Origin: Collybiopsis luxurians FD-317 M1
Lineage: Eukaryota > Basidiomycota > Agaricomycetes > Agaricales > Omphalotaceae
Reading direction: 5' to 3'
DNA length: 64,000 bases
Assembly (NCBI GenBank): GCA_000827265.1
Contig: KN834774.1
Coordinates: 546,328 to 610,327, forward strand
Positions within the stretch are counted from its first letter, which is position 1. Every line of letters begins with the position of its first letter. The translations under genes were made by a program, and so were the position numbers. This document shows positions 55,044 through 64,000 of this stretch, piece after piece. Under the pieces are notes generated by a model that did not search any database, was not told where the DNA came from, and worked only from the letters and a program-made list of their open reading frames with translations.

Positions 55044-56930
55044 TCAGAAGTTGACCATACAGAGCTCTCTAATCAGCTCCTGTATAGTTTTGAGGTTGCG
55101 TTGGCCATTCAAAGGACTAGTTCCCACACCTGCGTACTTGTATGTATCTTCAATGAGTTGCTGTGCATCAATAATGGCCCTCTGTTTATTCATCAACACC
55201 AAGCTGTCCTCCAGAGGTTTGATGAGCATATAGGAACAAGCCTTGCGCCAGATATCCACTGGGTACAATATGGGGATAGCATTGGTGGCAAGTTGAGCAT
55301 ACCAGTGCTCTCAAAGATGGTTCCACATTGCTAGCATTGAAAGCTGCTGTCCATTATCCTCCAGCCCAAAGAACAGTGCAGGATCAGGGGCAACTAAGAG
55401 GCATTTTTGGACAGTAGTCGTGATATGCTTGAGAACTTGATTGATGTCTGACCATGTCAGTATTGCTGGAGGTACAAATGAGTTGTTGGTCGGAAGGTCT
55501 ATGAACAGGTCCCATTGTGATTTGGAGGCTAGAATTGTGAACAAGGATTAGTGTGATAATCTTGGGTGCAAAAAATATAAACTTGTTCTTACAATTGATA
55601 CTCAGTTTTTTTGGTCTGAGTACTCCTTGCCTTTTGTGCTGAGTGGGGAATGACTGAGTTCTATGGAGACAAGTGTGGCTTGATGGGTTGGATCCAGTCA
55701 CAATTGAAACATTTGTACTAGATAGCAAGTATGCCAGCACACTTATTCTACTGGTCCCAAGCTGATACAATGAGGAATAACTGGAAGGGATGTAGATGTT
55801 AGTGAATGGGTCTGGCTGGTCAAAGCAGTTGATTGTAGCTATGCAAATTGCTGCATGCTTGTTGTCCAAGCTGGCCTGAGTGGTCACAATAGGGTTATAT
55901 GAAGGGATGGCAGGGGATGTTTGTATAAGGGGTGGAACAGGGCACTCAAAAGGAACTATCTTTTGGATAATTTGCCAGTTGAAGGAGACGTAAGGGTGGA
56001 CATAGTATACCAGAAAGCCTGCTTGAAATAGAAGCTGGGCATCAGTGTTATTGAATACGAATACACCCATTCTAGTATTATCGACCTTGACAATTGCATT
56101 TGTAAGAGGCAAGGGGTGCAGGGTCTCCACTAGGGCATGATAGTTGAGGACAGCACAAAGTGTTAGGAATGCTCACTGGAGCTCAACTAGTCCTCACTGC
56201 TGTTCACACAGGGAGGCAGAGATGCTGCTAATCTGTACCATGCAGCTGTCTACAATTCCACCATTCTCCTTGATGAATCTTTTGCAGTCATCTGAAAGGG
56301 AGCTATATACATTTGAGACCACTGCTTGAAGAGCAGCTATCTCTGGGTGTAACTCATTCAGTATCCTGGCCTTGACCACTCCCTGTTTACGCATTAGACC
56401 TACTTCGGTATAGTCCAAGTCAGTTTCCTGAAGGTCAATCCACATTACAAGCAAATCATTGGGATCAGGGTTCGAAGGCCTTTTTGAGATGGCCGCTAGA
56501 AATGGGTAGTAATGGTTGAAAGGCTGTGGCCAGCAAAGGGGATCATCAGGTCTGTATTGACCATCCACTCTGTGATATAAGTCTTACATTGAGCCCATCG
56601 GAGGTTCAGGTATCGAAGAACAATTGGGAGAGGTGATAAAATGTCTAGATTGAGGCAAAAGGGCCCCAGATAGACCATCAGAGTAGGTAAGCTCAAATGA
56701 GGAGCTGAGGAACTCCTGCAGCCTTGTGACACTGGGTAGTTCATCCTGTAGATTGGGGGGTATGTGGACTAGAAAATGAATATATGATTGTGGTGTATAT
56801 AATGTAAACAAATGTCCTGTACATACAATGATTTTGTGACTCTGTACATTGCACTCAGCATTGTGATTCATGTGGACCATACAGACTTACCTTTCCAGTT
56901 GTGGAGGAGGTCAAGTTCAGTGAGGATGAG
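55044..56930 (-). pseudogene. Unidentified Agaricomycete-type gene
   Basis: Minus-strand exons: about 56880-56584; 56568-56194 (DPLCWPQPFNHYYPFLAAIS, KRPSNPDPNDLLVMWIDLQE, GVVKARILNELHPEIAALQA); 56160-55600 (RMGVFVFNNTDAQLLFQAGF, LVYYVHPYVSFNWQIIQKIV, DNKHAAICIATI, FPTQHKRQGVLRPKKLSINC); 55544-55311 (DLFIDLPTNNSFVPPAILTW); 55268-55044. The GxFxxxxxxAQxLFxAGFxVYxVxP core resembles a family I remember as common and unnamed in mushroom genomes. No catalytic motif is evident and I propose no function. A stop or intron near 55570 and frame changes at 56570-56590 leave its integrity uncertain. Confidence 0.4.
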
Positions 56931-57429
56931 TGAATTTTGAGGGTTCTCACTGCAAACATATTTGTCAACAGCTAACATTCGAGTCAGTCATTATGCACCT
57001 CATTTGGAAAGTGCAGTCAAAGACTATAAGTTGAGTTCCAAAGACAATAAATCAATGGTGCATGCCACAATGAGTGGATGAAAGTCTGGGGGAGTTGGGT
57101 TGTGTGATAATTAGCGGGTCAAGGTAGTTAGGTGCCCAGAATGGTTCCAGTTCCTGGAAGCCATGGGTGCTTATTCACCTCATTACCATATTCATTTGGG
57201 CACCTACTCGACCTTCAACCCTCTTCCTCACCATCATCATCCTCCTTCCTCATTCTACTTCACTTGGAATGGCCACTCATGGTGGCTAGTTCTCTCGACT
57301 AAGGTTGATTTGCTTCAATTCATTGTTGATTCATGCCCAAAAACAATATCCAACTACAAGCTGTTGTGCCATTTCATTAGTCACATCCAAGGATTTCATT
57401 TTTCTATGTTCTGAATGTGTCTTTACCAT
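56931..57429. other. Divergent intergenic region
   Basis: Lies between a minus-strand gene and the plus-strand F-box gene. An open stretch at 57163-57414 (His/Pro-rich HHHHPPSSFYFTW) may be 5' exon or leader of the F-box gene but has no recognised motif. Confidence 0.3.
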
Positions 57430-58412
57430 TGCAGGCTTTGTTGACCTAGCTCCTGAACTCCAGCAAATTGTTGCCCAAATGGCTTTTGATGCTGTGGCAA
57501 GATCTCGCGTTGTTCATCTTGCACTCATTTGCAGGTTATTCTGGAACATGTAAGTTCCTTCCATTGCTTTACAGCATGCTACCATCTAACAAGTCTAATA
57601 GCATCAAACCTATGCAATTTTGTAGCTGCAGCCTGATATCCACAAAAAAGATTATTCATTTTTCCATAGCTCTGTCATTGAGGCTGGACCTTGCAATGCT
57701 TGTCAAAGACCTCCATCTCATACTCCCAGACAACAATTCCTCTATGCAGACCCCACTCCAGCTCAAAGCCATTGATGTAGTCCACCCCATCCTGTCTGCA
57801 TGCACTCTGTCGTTGCTCATTCTTGATGTTCCATTCTACAGCTATACACATCTCAGCCAAACACTCACAGTGGAATCCTTTGCAAACATCTGCAATCTTT
57901 CAACAGATTGTTTGTTCTTCCAACAATACAGTGCAGCAGTTTTTCTGGCCATTTGTCATCTTCAAATTCAACTCTTTCCACCCTTCCTGCTTTCCAGTCT
58001 TTCACTAGATCTTAGCTTTGCCACCATGATCACACATCTATGCATTACCTTTCCAAAATATGTCAGGCCCTCTGCATTACACAAGGGTGTCCTGAGGTCT
58101 CATGGCATCTTTATGACTAGACAATTTGCACCTCCATTGTCATTGCAACTACTTTTACTTGAGTCGCTGGACAAATACTGTCTGCCTGTCTCACTGGATC
58201 TTCTCAACAGCAGCCAGCTGGGTAGTGATGTTGTCTTGGTGAAGGTTTTGGACATTGTCACAGTAGTTGAGGAAAGATACATTCTTGATGCCAACAATAG
58301 GGAGGATATGGATGATATGTGGAGAAGGGCTGAGAGGTTCATTGCAGACAGGTGGGTTCTTCAACATCTCTGCAGGTTGCTCCTTTCTGATATATTGAGA
58401 AGGAATGCTTGA
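57430..58412 (+). CDS. F-box / leucine-rich-type protein (possibly disrupted 5')
   Basis: The exon 57432-57549 reads GFVDLAPELQQIVAQMAFDA then LALICRLFWNM, matching the LPPELxxxI...LxLVxxxW pattern of Agaricomycete F-box-like N-termini. It ends at a GTAAG donor at about 57550. After an intron of about 70 bp, ending near 57630, a long open frame runs to 58412. It has ILSACTLSLLILDVPFYSYT, FPPFLLSSLSLDLSFATMIT, LLLLESLDKYCLPVSLDLLN and a C-terminus REDMDDMWRRAERFIADRW, the style of the DxxxDWxxxxxgxxdxWxxAE end of this family. F-box proteins recruit substrates to SCF ubiquitin ligases. The true start is not found. No internal stop is seen in the long exon, so this is among the best-preserved genes here. 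Confidence 0.55.
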
Positions 58413-58918
58413 TTCATCAGTGTACATATTACACAGCCCGACGGCCTCCATCTTCATTTCTACTCTATCTATGTCTCTGTTACTAGTGGTCTAGATAGTA
58501 CAATGTGCTGTAATCATTCGAATACTGCTTGCAATAATTGTACTCAAAACTCATTGTTGACCCTCTGGACTGTGTTCCATGATGACTGATCAGTGTGTCC
58601 TTGTTCTGCATCCAGGATGGCACACTGGCATCTCCCATCCTGAGGCTGAACTATTGGCTCTGATAAAACATCCAGTGTAAGGAATATCTAATCATCCATG
58701 GCTGCCCAGATTCCATTGGATGGGCCTGAGTTTATCTGCAGGACAGCGTTCTCACTCTTGGGCCACACAGGGAAGGATTGATTATCCATGGCTGCCACTG
58801 ATTGTGGTAGAATAAATGGAACAGTTTAATCTTTTTGAGCATCCTAACTTAACACTGTAATCTTGTTTGAACCACTACACAAATCTCCACCTAACCCCCT
58901 TCTCCTTCCTGTTACTTC
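58413..58918. other. No gene recognised
   Basis: Intergenic. A diverged duplicated word, ATCATCCATGGCTGCC and ATTATCCATGGCTGCC, occurs at about 58691 and 58781. Confidence 0.35.
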
Positions 58919-61429
58919 ATGCCTTTAAGTTGTGGTCATTGCCATCATGAAGCTGTACCACCCCCTCCTTACTCTGCAAACCCTGCTCCAGGAGAATGGG
59001 TGCCTGCTGCTTTGGCTCCTGCTCCTACTCCCTCTCAAGGACCAGCTCAAGGACCTCCTCCTGCTCCTGTATGGGCCCCTGCTCCTCCTGCTCCTCCTGC
59101 TCCTGCTCCTCATGTTCCTGGTGGGACTGAGGTACTGTCACAGGGTAGAAAAAGTTGTCAGAGGGAGAACAATATAGGTGACGACATTTGCAAGGTAATA
59201 TTGGACAAGTATATACCTTCATTCAAGGCAAAGGTGCTGGAACTCCATCCAGATTTCAATAAAGCCACTGGACAAACTGGCCTTGAGGCTCTGGCAAAGC
59301 TCAGGAAAGAGACCTCAGATGAAATTTTCAGGTCAATCAACAGAAGAGAGGTGCCGTTTACTGATGTTACCAGCACCCTCGACCCAGGGAATGCAAAAAC
59401 CAACCTGAATGTAAGTGTTAGCCTTTTGTCAATTGTTTTGACTGACAGGGTTTTTGAAGGCCATAAATTGCATGTTTCTGAACCTTTTTCACAATGGTAT
59501 GAAGAAGAATGCATCCAGCAGTGTATTGGTTTTGTCACCGGAAGCTTCCAATTGTCTCGTTTGTTGTAAAGCTGGTACAAACATCCATTCCTAACCCCTA
59601 TTCATTTCTCTTTTACTATACATCTTTCACATGACCGCATTTATGACTAACTTTCATATCAATACCTTTTGGACATACAACTCCTCCCTATCTCCACTCC
59701 ACACGGTATCATTGTTCTTTTTCTATTTCATTCCCACTGTCATTGTTTTATTAATGAACTGTCCTTGTTTCTCTTCTCGCATCTGTTGCATGACCACATG
59801 CTCCATACCTTTTTATTCTCGTAGCTGTCACTTAGCTATTGTCTTCCAGTAGCATTAGTTTCTCATCTTATCCTCCAGTAGCATTAGTCCCTCTTACAGC
59901 TTACTACAGTATATATACCTACCACCTGTAACCTGAGTCCCCATCTTGACCTCTCTGTTGATTGGGACCAGGTGAGTATCCTGCTTGTACCAGTAGATTA
60001 TTTAATTAACTCTGTTGATTGGGACCAGACTTTGCCTAAACTGATTACCGTGCTCTTGAAAGCCACTCCGCTGCAAACCACTTTGTGACATCGTTGAGAA
60101 GGCTCTTGCAGTCCTTGCATTGAGATCTGCCTGTCAATTATTTGAACAGAAAACAGTGAGAAGATAACAACTCAGATGAAGATGGACAGCACAAGATTCA
60201 AGGTGGCTGCAAAGGCCCTTTGGTCTGAGCTATCCAAAGAGCAGCAGGAGGTATTTGAGAAGTGCTCACAGAACATCAACATCAATTCCAACCAACAGGA
60301 GTTGCCTGTGGCATTTTCAGTTCTACTGGGGGAGCTAGGATGTTCTGGGCAGGTGGGCGGGATGGAGGCTATGGTTGTTTGGGCCATGTGCACTCCAAAT
60401 GGTGATATAGCTTCTCAATGGTGTGTAACCTATTTCTAGACTCAGAGATATTTATCTTACAGAGTACTTCAGCATTGCAGGGGGCATGAGCAGGCAGGAG
60501 TACATAGTTTGGATCTCTCAGGAGTTTCAAACACAAATTGTAGAGCCTTTCAAGTGTTGGGCTGACTCAGTGCTCCCTCAAAGATCACACACCTCAGACT
60601 TTACTTATGACAGCAATGGCTTACCTATTTTTCCTCATATTGACCTCAATAATGCAACAGGTGACCAAGTCAAGCAGTTTCTTACAGACTACTTGGAAGA
60701 TTTGTGGCATGTGTGACATTTTTATTTAACTCATCCCTATTCTGACAATTGATTTCAGGACAACAAATGAATAACAGTTCCTGCTTGCCATGGCAGGAAT
60801 TGATTCTAACCCCAGCACACTACTATGATCAAGCAAAATTCCCTTTCCCTAGACCGCTGGAACATCCCAATATGCTATCTGTGGCCAATGCATTTCATTT
60901 GGCAGAGACCTTGAAGGCTGGCTCAATGCCTTTCTGGTTTTTGCCTCCTGCCCCTACTCTCACTGAAGCACTTCCCACAGACACTTGTGCTCCAGTTCAC
61001 ACTCATGCCCCCACCAAAGATCCTGCTCCAGTCAGCACTCCTGCCCCTGTCAAAGATTCTGCTCCTGTCAAAGACTCTGCTCCCATCAATGACTCTGCTC
61101 CAATCAACACTCCCATGGGGTCCAGTGGTCCCACTGAACAAACACTGCAAGCAGTGTCCATTCATGCTCCCACTCACATGGAACTGGAGGTTCTTGCAAC
61201 CTCTGGAAATTCTTCCACTCCCACAGACTTGGAGCTAGGTTCTATGGGGAGAGGGGCTAGTGAGATGCTGGAAGAGTCAGACCACCAACACTCTGATGAA
61301 TTGGAGGGTACAGCTGCCAAGAGAAGGAAGACATTGCATGGTTTGGAGACTGAGAGAGCTTCTTCTCCTCAGAATGTCAGATGGAGTGGGAGGGCTAGGC
61401 AACTGACAGCAAAAGTAGCTGGTGGATAA
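58919..61429 (+). CDS. Proline-rich multi-exon protein with KDSAP-type peptide repeats
   Basis: Exon 1 (58919 to about 59412) has a Pro/Ala-rich N-terminus (APAPTPSQGPAQGPPPAP) and a helical segment (LDKYIPSFKAKVLELHPDFN, LAKLRKETSDEIFRS). Possible middle exons are 60173 to about 60421 (RFKVAAKALWSELSKEQQEV then FEKCSQNINI), 60470-60715 (SRQEYIVWISQEFQTQIVEP, DLNNATGDQVKQFLTDYLED) and 60758-61429. The last exon has tandem peptides (TKDPAPVSTPAPVKDSAPVK then DSAPINDSAP), an acidic patch (EESDHQHSDELEG), a basic NLS-like AAKRRKTLH and an Arg-rich end (RWSGRARQL). Exon joins near 59412-60173 are not clean: 59580-60170 is non-coding and longer than other introns here. Probably nuclear; function unknown. 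Confidence 0.45.
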
Positions 61430-61968
61430 CTTCTGAATCTGTATTGCTACTCTCATCTATGATTATTCAAAATGTTTTTAAATGAGTGAATGTACATCTG
61501 AAAACAATAATTAGTGAGAGTTTAATTAGGTTTAAACCAATTCCAAATGTGTTCCAACCAGCTGTGTGTATGTCAGAATGCAGCAATCAGCATGAGTTTT
61601 AATCAGGTTTAAACCAGTTGAAACTTGATTTTACATGAATTTGAGAGATGGTTTAAAATGTGTTCAAACATGTTCAAACCATGTTTGAACACATTTTAAA
61701 CCATATTAATCATGCTTTTTTTTTTGGCCTGTTACAACTCACTTTGGCTTTTGGTTTGCAGTGTTTAAATCCTTTTTTCATTGCCATGCCCATTCTCTGT
61801 GTGTGCATTTCAACAGACATAATCGGATTACTGCACATTTAGGATAAAGGAATGTGGCAACAGGCAGACAAACATCTACCATCACTAGGCTTATTGTCAT
61901 CTGAATAGTGAAAAGAAATGAGGGACAAGTTTCCTCAAAACAAAGGTGCTAATTTTCACCTTTCTTGC
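61430..61968. other. GTTTAAAC-rich non-coding repeat with perfect hairpin
   Basis: Contains AGGTTTAAACCAATTCC, CAGGTTTAAACCAGTTG and the perfect hairpin at 61648-61704. Same word family as 53670-54008. Confidence 0.5.
61648..61704. repeat. Perfect 25-bp-arm hairpin
   Basis: Arms 61648-61672 and 61680-61704 are exact reverse complements (ATGGTTTAAAATGTGTTCAA.. to CAT), with a 7-base loop TTCAAAC. Confidence 0.9.
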
Positions 61969-62580
61969 CTAGCCAGTGGTCAGGAACACAGCAGTAAATA
62001 AAATACCATTGAGCATACCAGATTCTCCAGTGTCAGTGGTAGGGGCAGAGCTTATAAGGGTATGCATATATTCAGCAGGATTTCCATCCCCCGAGTTTGC
62101 GATGCTGGTGCCTGCATTATAAATATAGAGCAAAACTGAGCACTTGAATATTGTAGAAAGAGATGCCAGCAAATACTTTTCTTCTTTTGATTTCCTTTCT
62201 GAGAACTGGGGGTGGATGATGTGTCCCCAGTACCTTGCTTGAAAAGTTGAAGAATGGCATTGACATTCTGTTTAAGGCACCTAAGGGAAGGAGGGTTGAT
62301 TGACTTTGGGACTTCCTTCTGTTTTGACATAAGAAAGAGGGAAAAAGAAATGTTGTATATTAACAGGGAAAATTTGGAGCCCTTAAAGGTGCAGGATTAA
62401 CAAGTCAGTAACTGGGTCATGTTCCTATGAAGCCCAATTTGTCACATGATTATTTCCTTGGGCAGACAATATATTAATTGGACAATTGTTATATTCACTT
62501 CAGAAGAGAGATATGGAAAGCAGATCCTAGTATATTGTTTGGTAGGCATACTTACTTTGTAGATTATTGACAAAAATTGA
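61969..62580 (-). other. Weak coding-like fragment, unassigned
   Basis: The minus-strand 62330-62200 frame reads MSKQKEVPKSINPPSLRCLK and VNAILQLFKQGTGDTSS. It could be the first exon of a small gene or part of the neighbouring transposon relic. No family is recognised, and 62340-62580 is empty. Confidence 0.2.
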
Positions 62581-63432
62581 CTAGCATTTGTCAAGAACAT
62601 TTAAGAAATTCCAGGATGGGTTCCAAGAAGCTCGGCTTAGGGTGAGCATTATACTTTGGCAAATTTTGGACAGAGAAATGATAGAGCCCTGCTCAAACCC
62701 CTTAAAGTCCTGTGCTGGCTCTATGTGATACATACCAGCAGACTTCTCTGAGGAACCTTGAAAATGAGAATACCAGGTGATGTAAGCCAGCAGTTCTGTT
62801 GGCCAGTAATTTAGGGCAGATACTTTGAAGCCTGAGTGATCTACAGTTCTAGGAAGGTAAAATATCACCCTGAGACATCCCACTTGACAACCTGGTGAGG
62901 ACTTGTGAAATCTGTGAAGTTTGAGAACAAAAACTCATACCTTCTACTGCTATAGCCTCTGCTTCATTGGTGTCCAACACCAGCACTATATCAAAGTGGG
63001 CAGCATCCAATGTTCTGGATATTTGAATTGCTTTCATGGTCTCCAGAATTGCATCTGAATCATCAAGCAGGCTGAAGGGAGTGAACTTGTACTGGTGCCA
63101 TACATTGAGTGAAGTGAAAGGAAGTGAACCTTCCAGAGCAGTGCTCTTGCCCACCCTTTGAGTTGGTGGCAAAATTGCTGCAAGAAACAGTTTCAACTGG
63201 ACCAGAAATCCAGGTGTGGCATGGAAAACAATGATCTGAGCCAAGCTTTTTGACAGTTCAGCAGGAGTCTTGGCCAAGAAACTTTCCTCACTACTGTTTG
63301 TGCCCCCTGCATGTACCACTTGTGGCCAAGTATCCTGAACTTAACAGGAACATCCACTTCCTCTGTAGTATACTCCCAGGGCCCCTTGTGTACAGCATCA
63401 TCATCCACAATTGCAGGCTTGTCAATCCACAA
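62581..63432 (-). pseudogene. Plavaka-type transposon-associated ORF relic (C-terminal part)
   Basis: Minus-strand pieces: WIDKPAIVDDDAVHKGPWEY near 63420; AGGTNSSEESFLAKTPAELS and TPGFLVQLKLFLAAILP near 63200; LNVWHQYKFTPFSLLDDSDA; AHFDIVLVLDTNEAEAIAVE at about 62950. After an intron of about 60 bp come VGCLRVIFYLP, LLAYITWYSHFQ, SAGMYHIEPAQDFKG, GSIISLSKICQSIML and SWNFLNVLDKC. The order (RVIFxLP, LAYxxWF, GMYxI, IIPLxxIxxSCHLxP, NVLxxC) is the one seen at the end of Plavaka transposon proteins of Agaricomycetes. The upstream transposase catalytic half is absent from the window. A frame change near 63320 and loss of arginines indicate decay. Confidence 0.6.
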
Positions 63433-64000
63433 TTGATGGAAATTATACCAAGCTATTTTTCCTGCCTAGCAAGCCATTTCACCATTTGAAGAAAGTGATC
63501 ACATTGCTTGCTTGCTTGCCAACCTTCCTTTGTAAAATCAATGTACAAGTGTTTGAACATTTCTGTGTTGTAGTTGTCAGTAGTCCCTAGCCAATGAATG
63601 GAATTGATGTAATGCTGCAGAGAATGAAATTTTGGGATGTTGAAATTATCTTGAACTCCATTCTGAATAAAGAAATCATGATTTTTGTTCCATGTTTCTG
63701 TTATGACCTACCTCAAATCTATATAGAGATTTGTGTATTTTGTGTAGTTCAGTACCTTTGGTGTCATATTATGTAGATAATGGCAATATTCAATGATATT
63801 ACTAATTGTTAATAGTAGTTATTGGACTGTTCCCTGGTAATGCACTCTGACAAGTACAAGTGATTGAAATGGAATGATTAGATTGTTGATAGTGCAATGT
63901 CAATGATAAGAGAGAATTGAAGAGCAGAAGTTTCTATGATAACTTTGAGGGACTTAAGAGAAAGAAAACAAGAAAACCATATAGATTGGAAGTAGTATGT
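63433..64000. other. No gene recognised
   Basis: AT-rich end of the window with short frames only. Confidence 0.35.

Noticed and set aside
58932..59177. Leucine-rich hydrophobic frame resembling a membrane protein
   Set aside because: It is the shifted-frame shadow of the proline/alanine-rich exon (CCT-GCT codons read as CTG-CTC).
1..64000. tRNA, rRNA or CRISPR arrays
   Set aside because: No cloverleaf-compatible A/B box pair, rRNA core motif or regularly spaced direct-repeat array was recognised by eye; a covariance-model scan would be decisive.

Overview
This looks like eukaryotic, fungal DNA, most likely from an Agaricomycete (mushroom-forming basidiomycete) with a repeat-rich genome. 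The evidence is 50-60 bp GT-AG introns, several Agaricomycete-typical gene families (expanded alpha-kinases, integrase-core proteins, F-box proteins, 2OG-Fe(II) dioxygenase-like proteins) and KDZ- and Plavaka-type DNA transposon remnants. Almost everything recognisable is broken. All family calls come from reading translated motifs by eye; no database search was run.

Layout. 1-3788: part of a young minus-strand LTR retrotransposon (LTR plus an intact 770-codon gag-position ORF), cut off at about 770 by a CpG-retaining non-coding segment. 3790-5250: a decayed, tandemly duplicated multi-exon gene. 5700-6990: decamer repeats and a broken Ty1/copia gag-protease. 7288-7479: a MITE-like element. 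9483-12338 (minus): alpha-kinase pseudogene. 12857-14028 (plus): integrase-core pseudogene. 14740-16285 (minus): PIF1-type helicase pseudogene. 17668-22615 (plus): a long, intron-containing pseudogene of RPB1, the largest subunit of RNA polymerase II, with its CTD heptads. 22745-25110 (plus): dioxygenase-like pseudogene. 25371-26720: a 225-bp satellite. 27013-33486: two unidentified multi-exon pseudogenes. 34178-36420: a long hairpin next to a CpG-retaining island. 37037-41480: LTR-like, inverted-repeat and decamer-repeat tracts. 41673-43220 (minus): a second integrase-core pseudogene. 44690-45666: an acidic ORF with two SUMO-interaction-like motifs. 46392-49589 (minus): KDZ transposase relic with a CxC2-type cysteine cluster. 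50380-54290 (plus): a second dioxygenase-like gene split by about 2.1 kb of foreign DNA. 55044-56930 (minus): an unidentified family. 57430-58412: F-box gene. 58919-61429: proline-rich multi-exon gene. 62581-63432 (minus): Plavaka-associated ORF relic.

The unifying signal is mutational. In old sequences nearly every CpG has become TpG or CpA. In the RPB1 copy, arginine CGN codons read Cys, His, Gln, Trp or, for CGA, the stop TGA. The same lesions occur in the PIF1, integrase, KDZ and dioxygenase copies. The LTR element, segment 1-770 and 34.3-36.4 kb keep CpG. This fits long-term 5-methylcytosine deamination, or a CpG-directed RIP-like process, acting on duplicated and mobile DNA, with a few younger or unmethylated segments. 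RPB1 is single-copy and essential in fungi, and this copy keeps its introns, so it is probably a DNA-level segmental duplication. The most interesting association is that two decayed dioxygenase-like genes (possible TET/JBP relatives, the enzymes that oxidise 5mC) share the window with a KDZ transposon in heavily CpG-depleted DNA.
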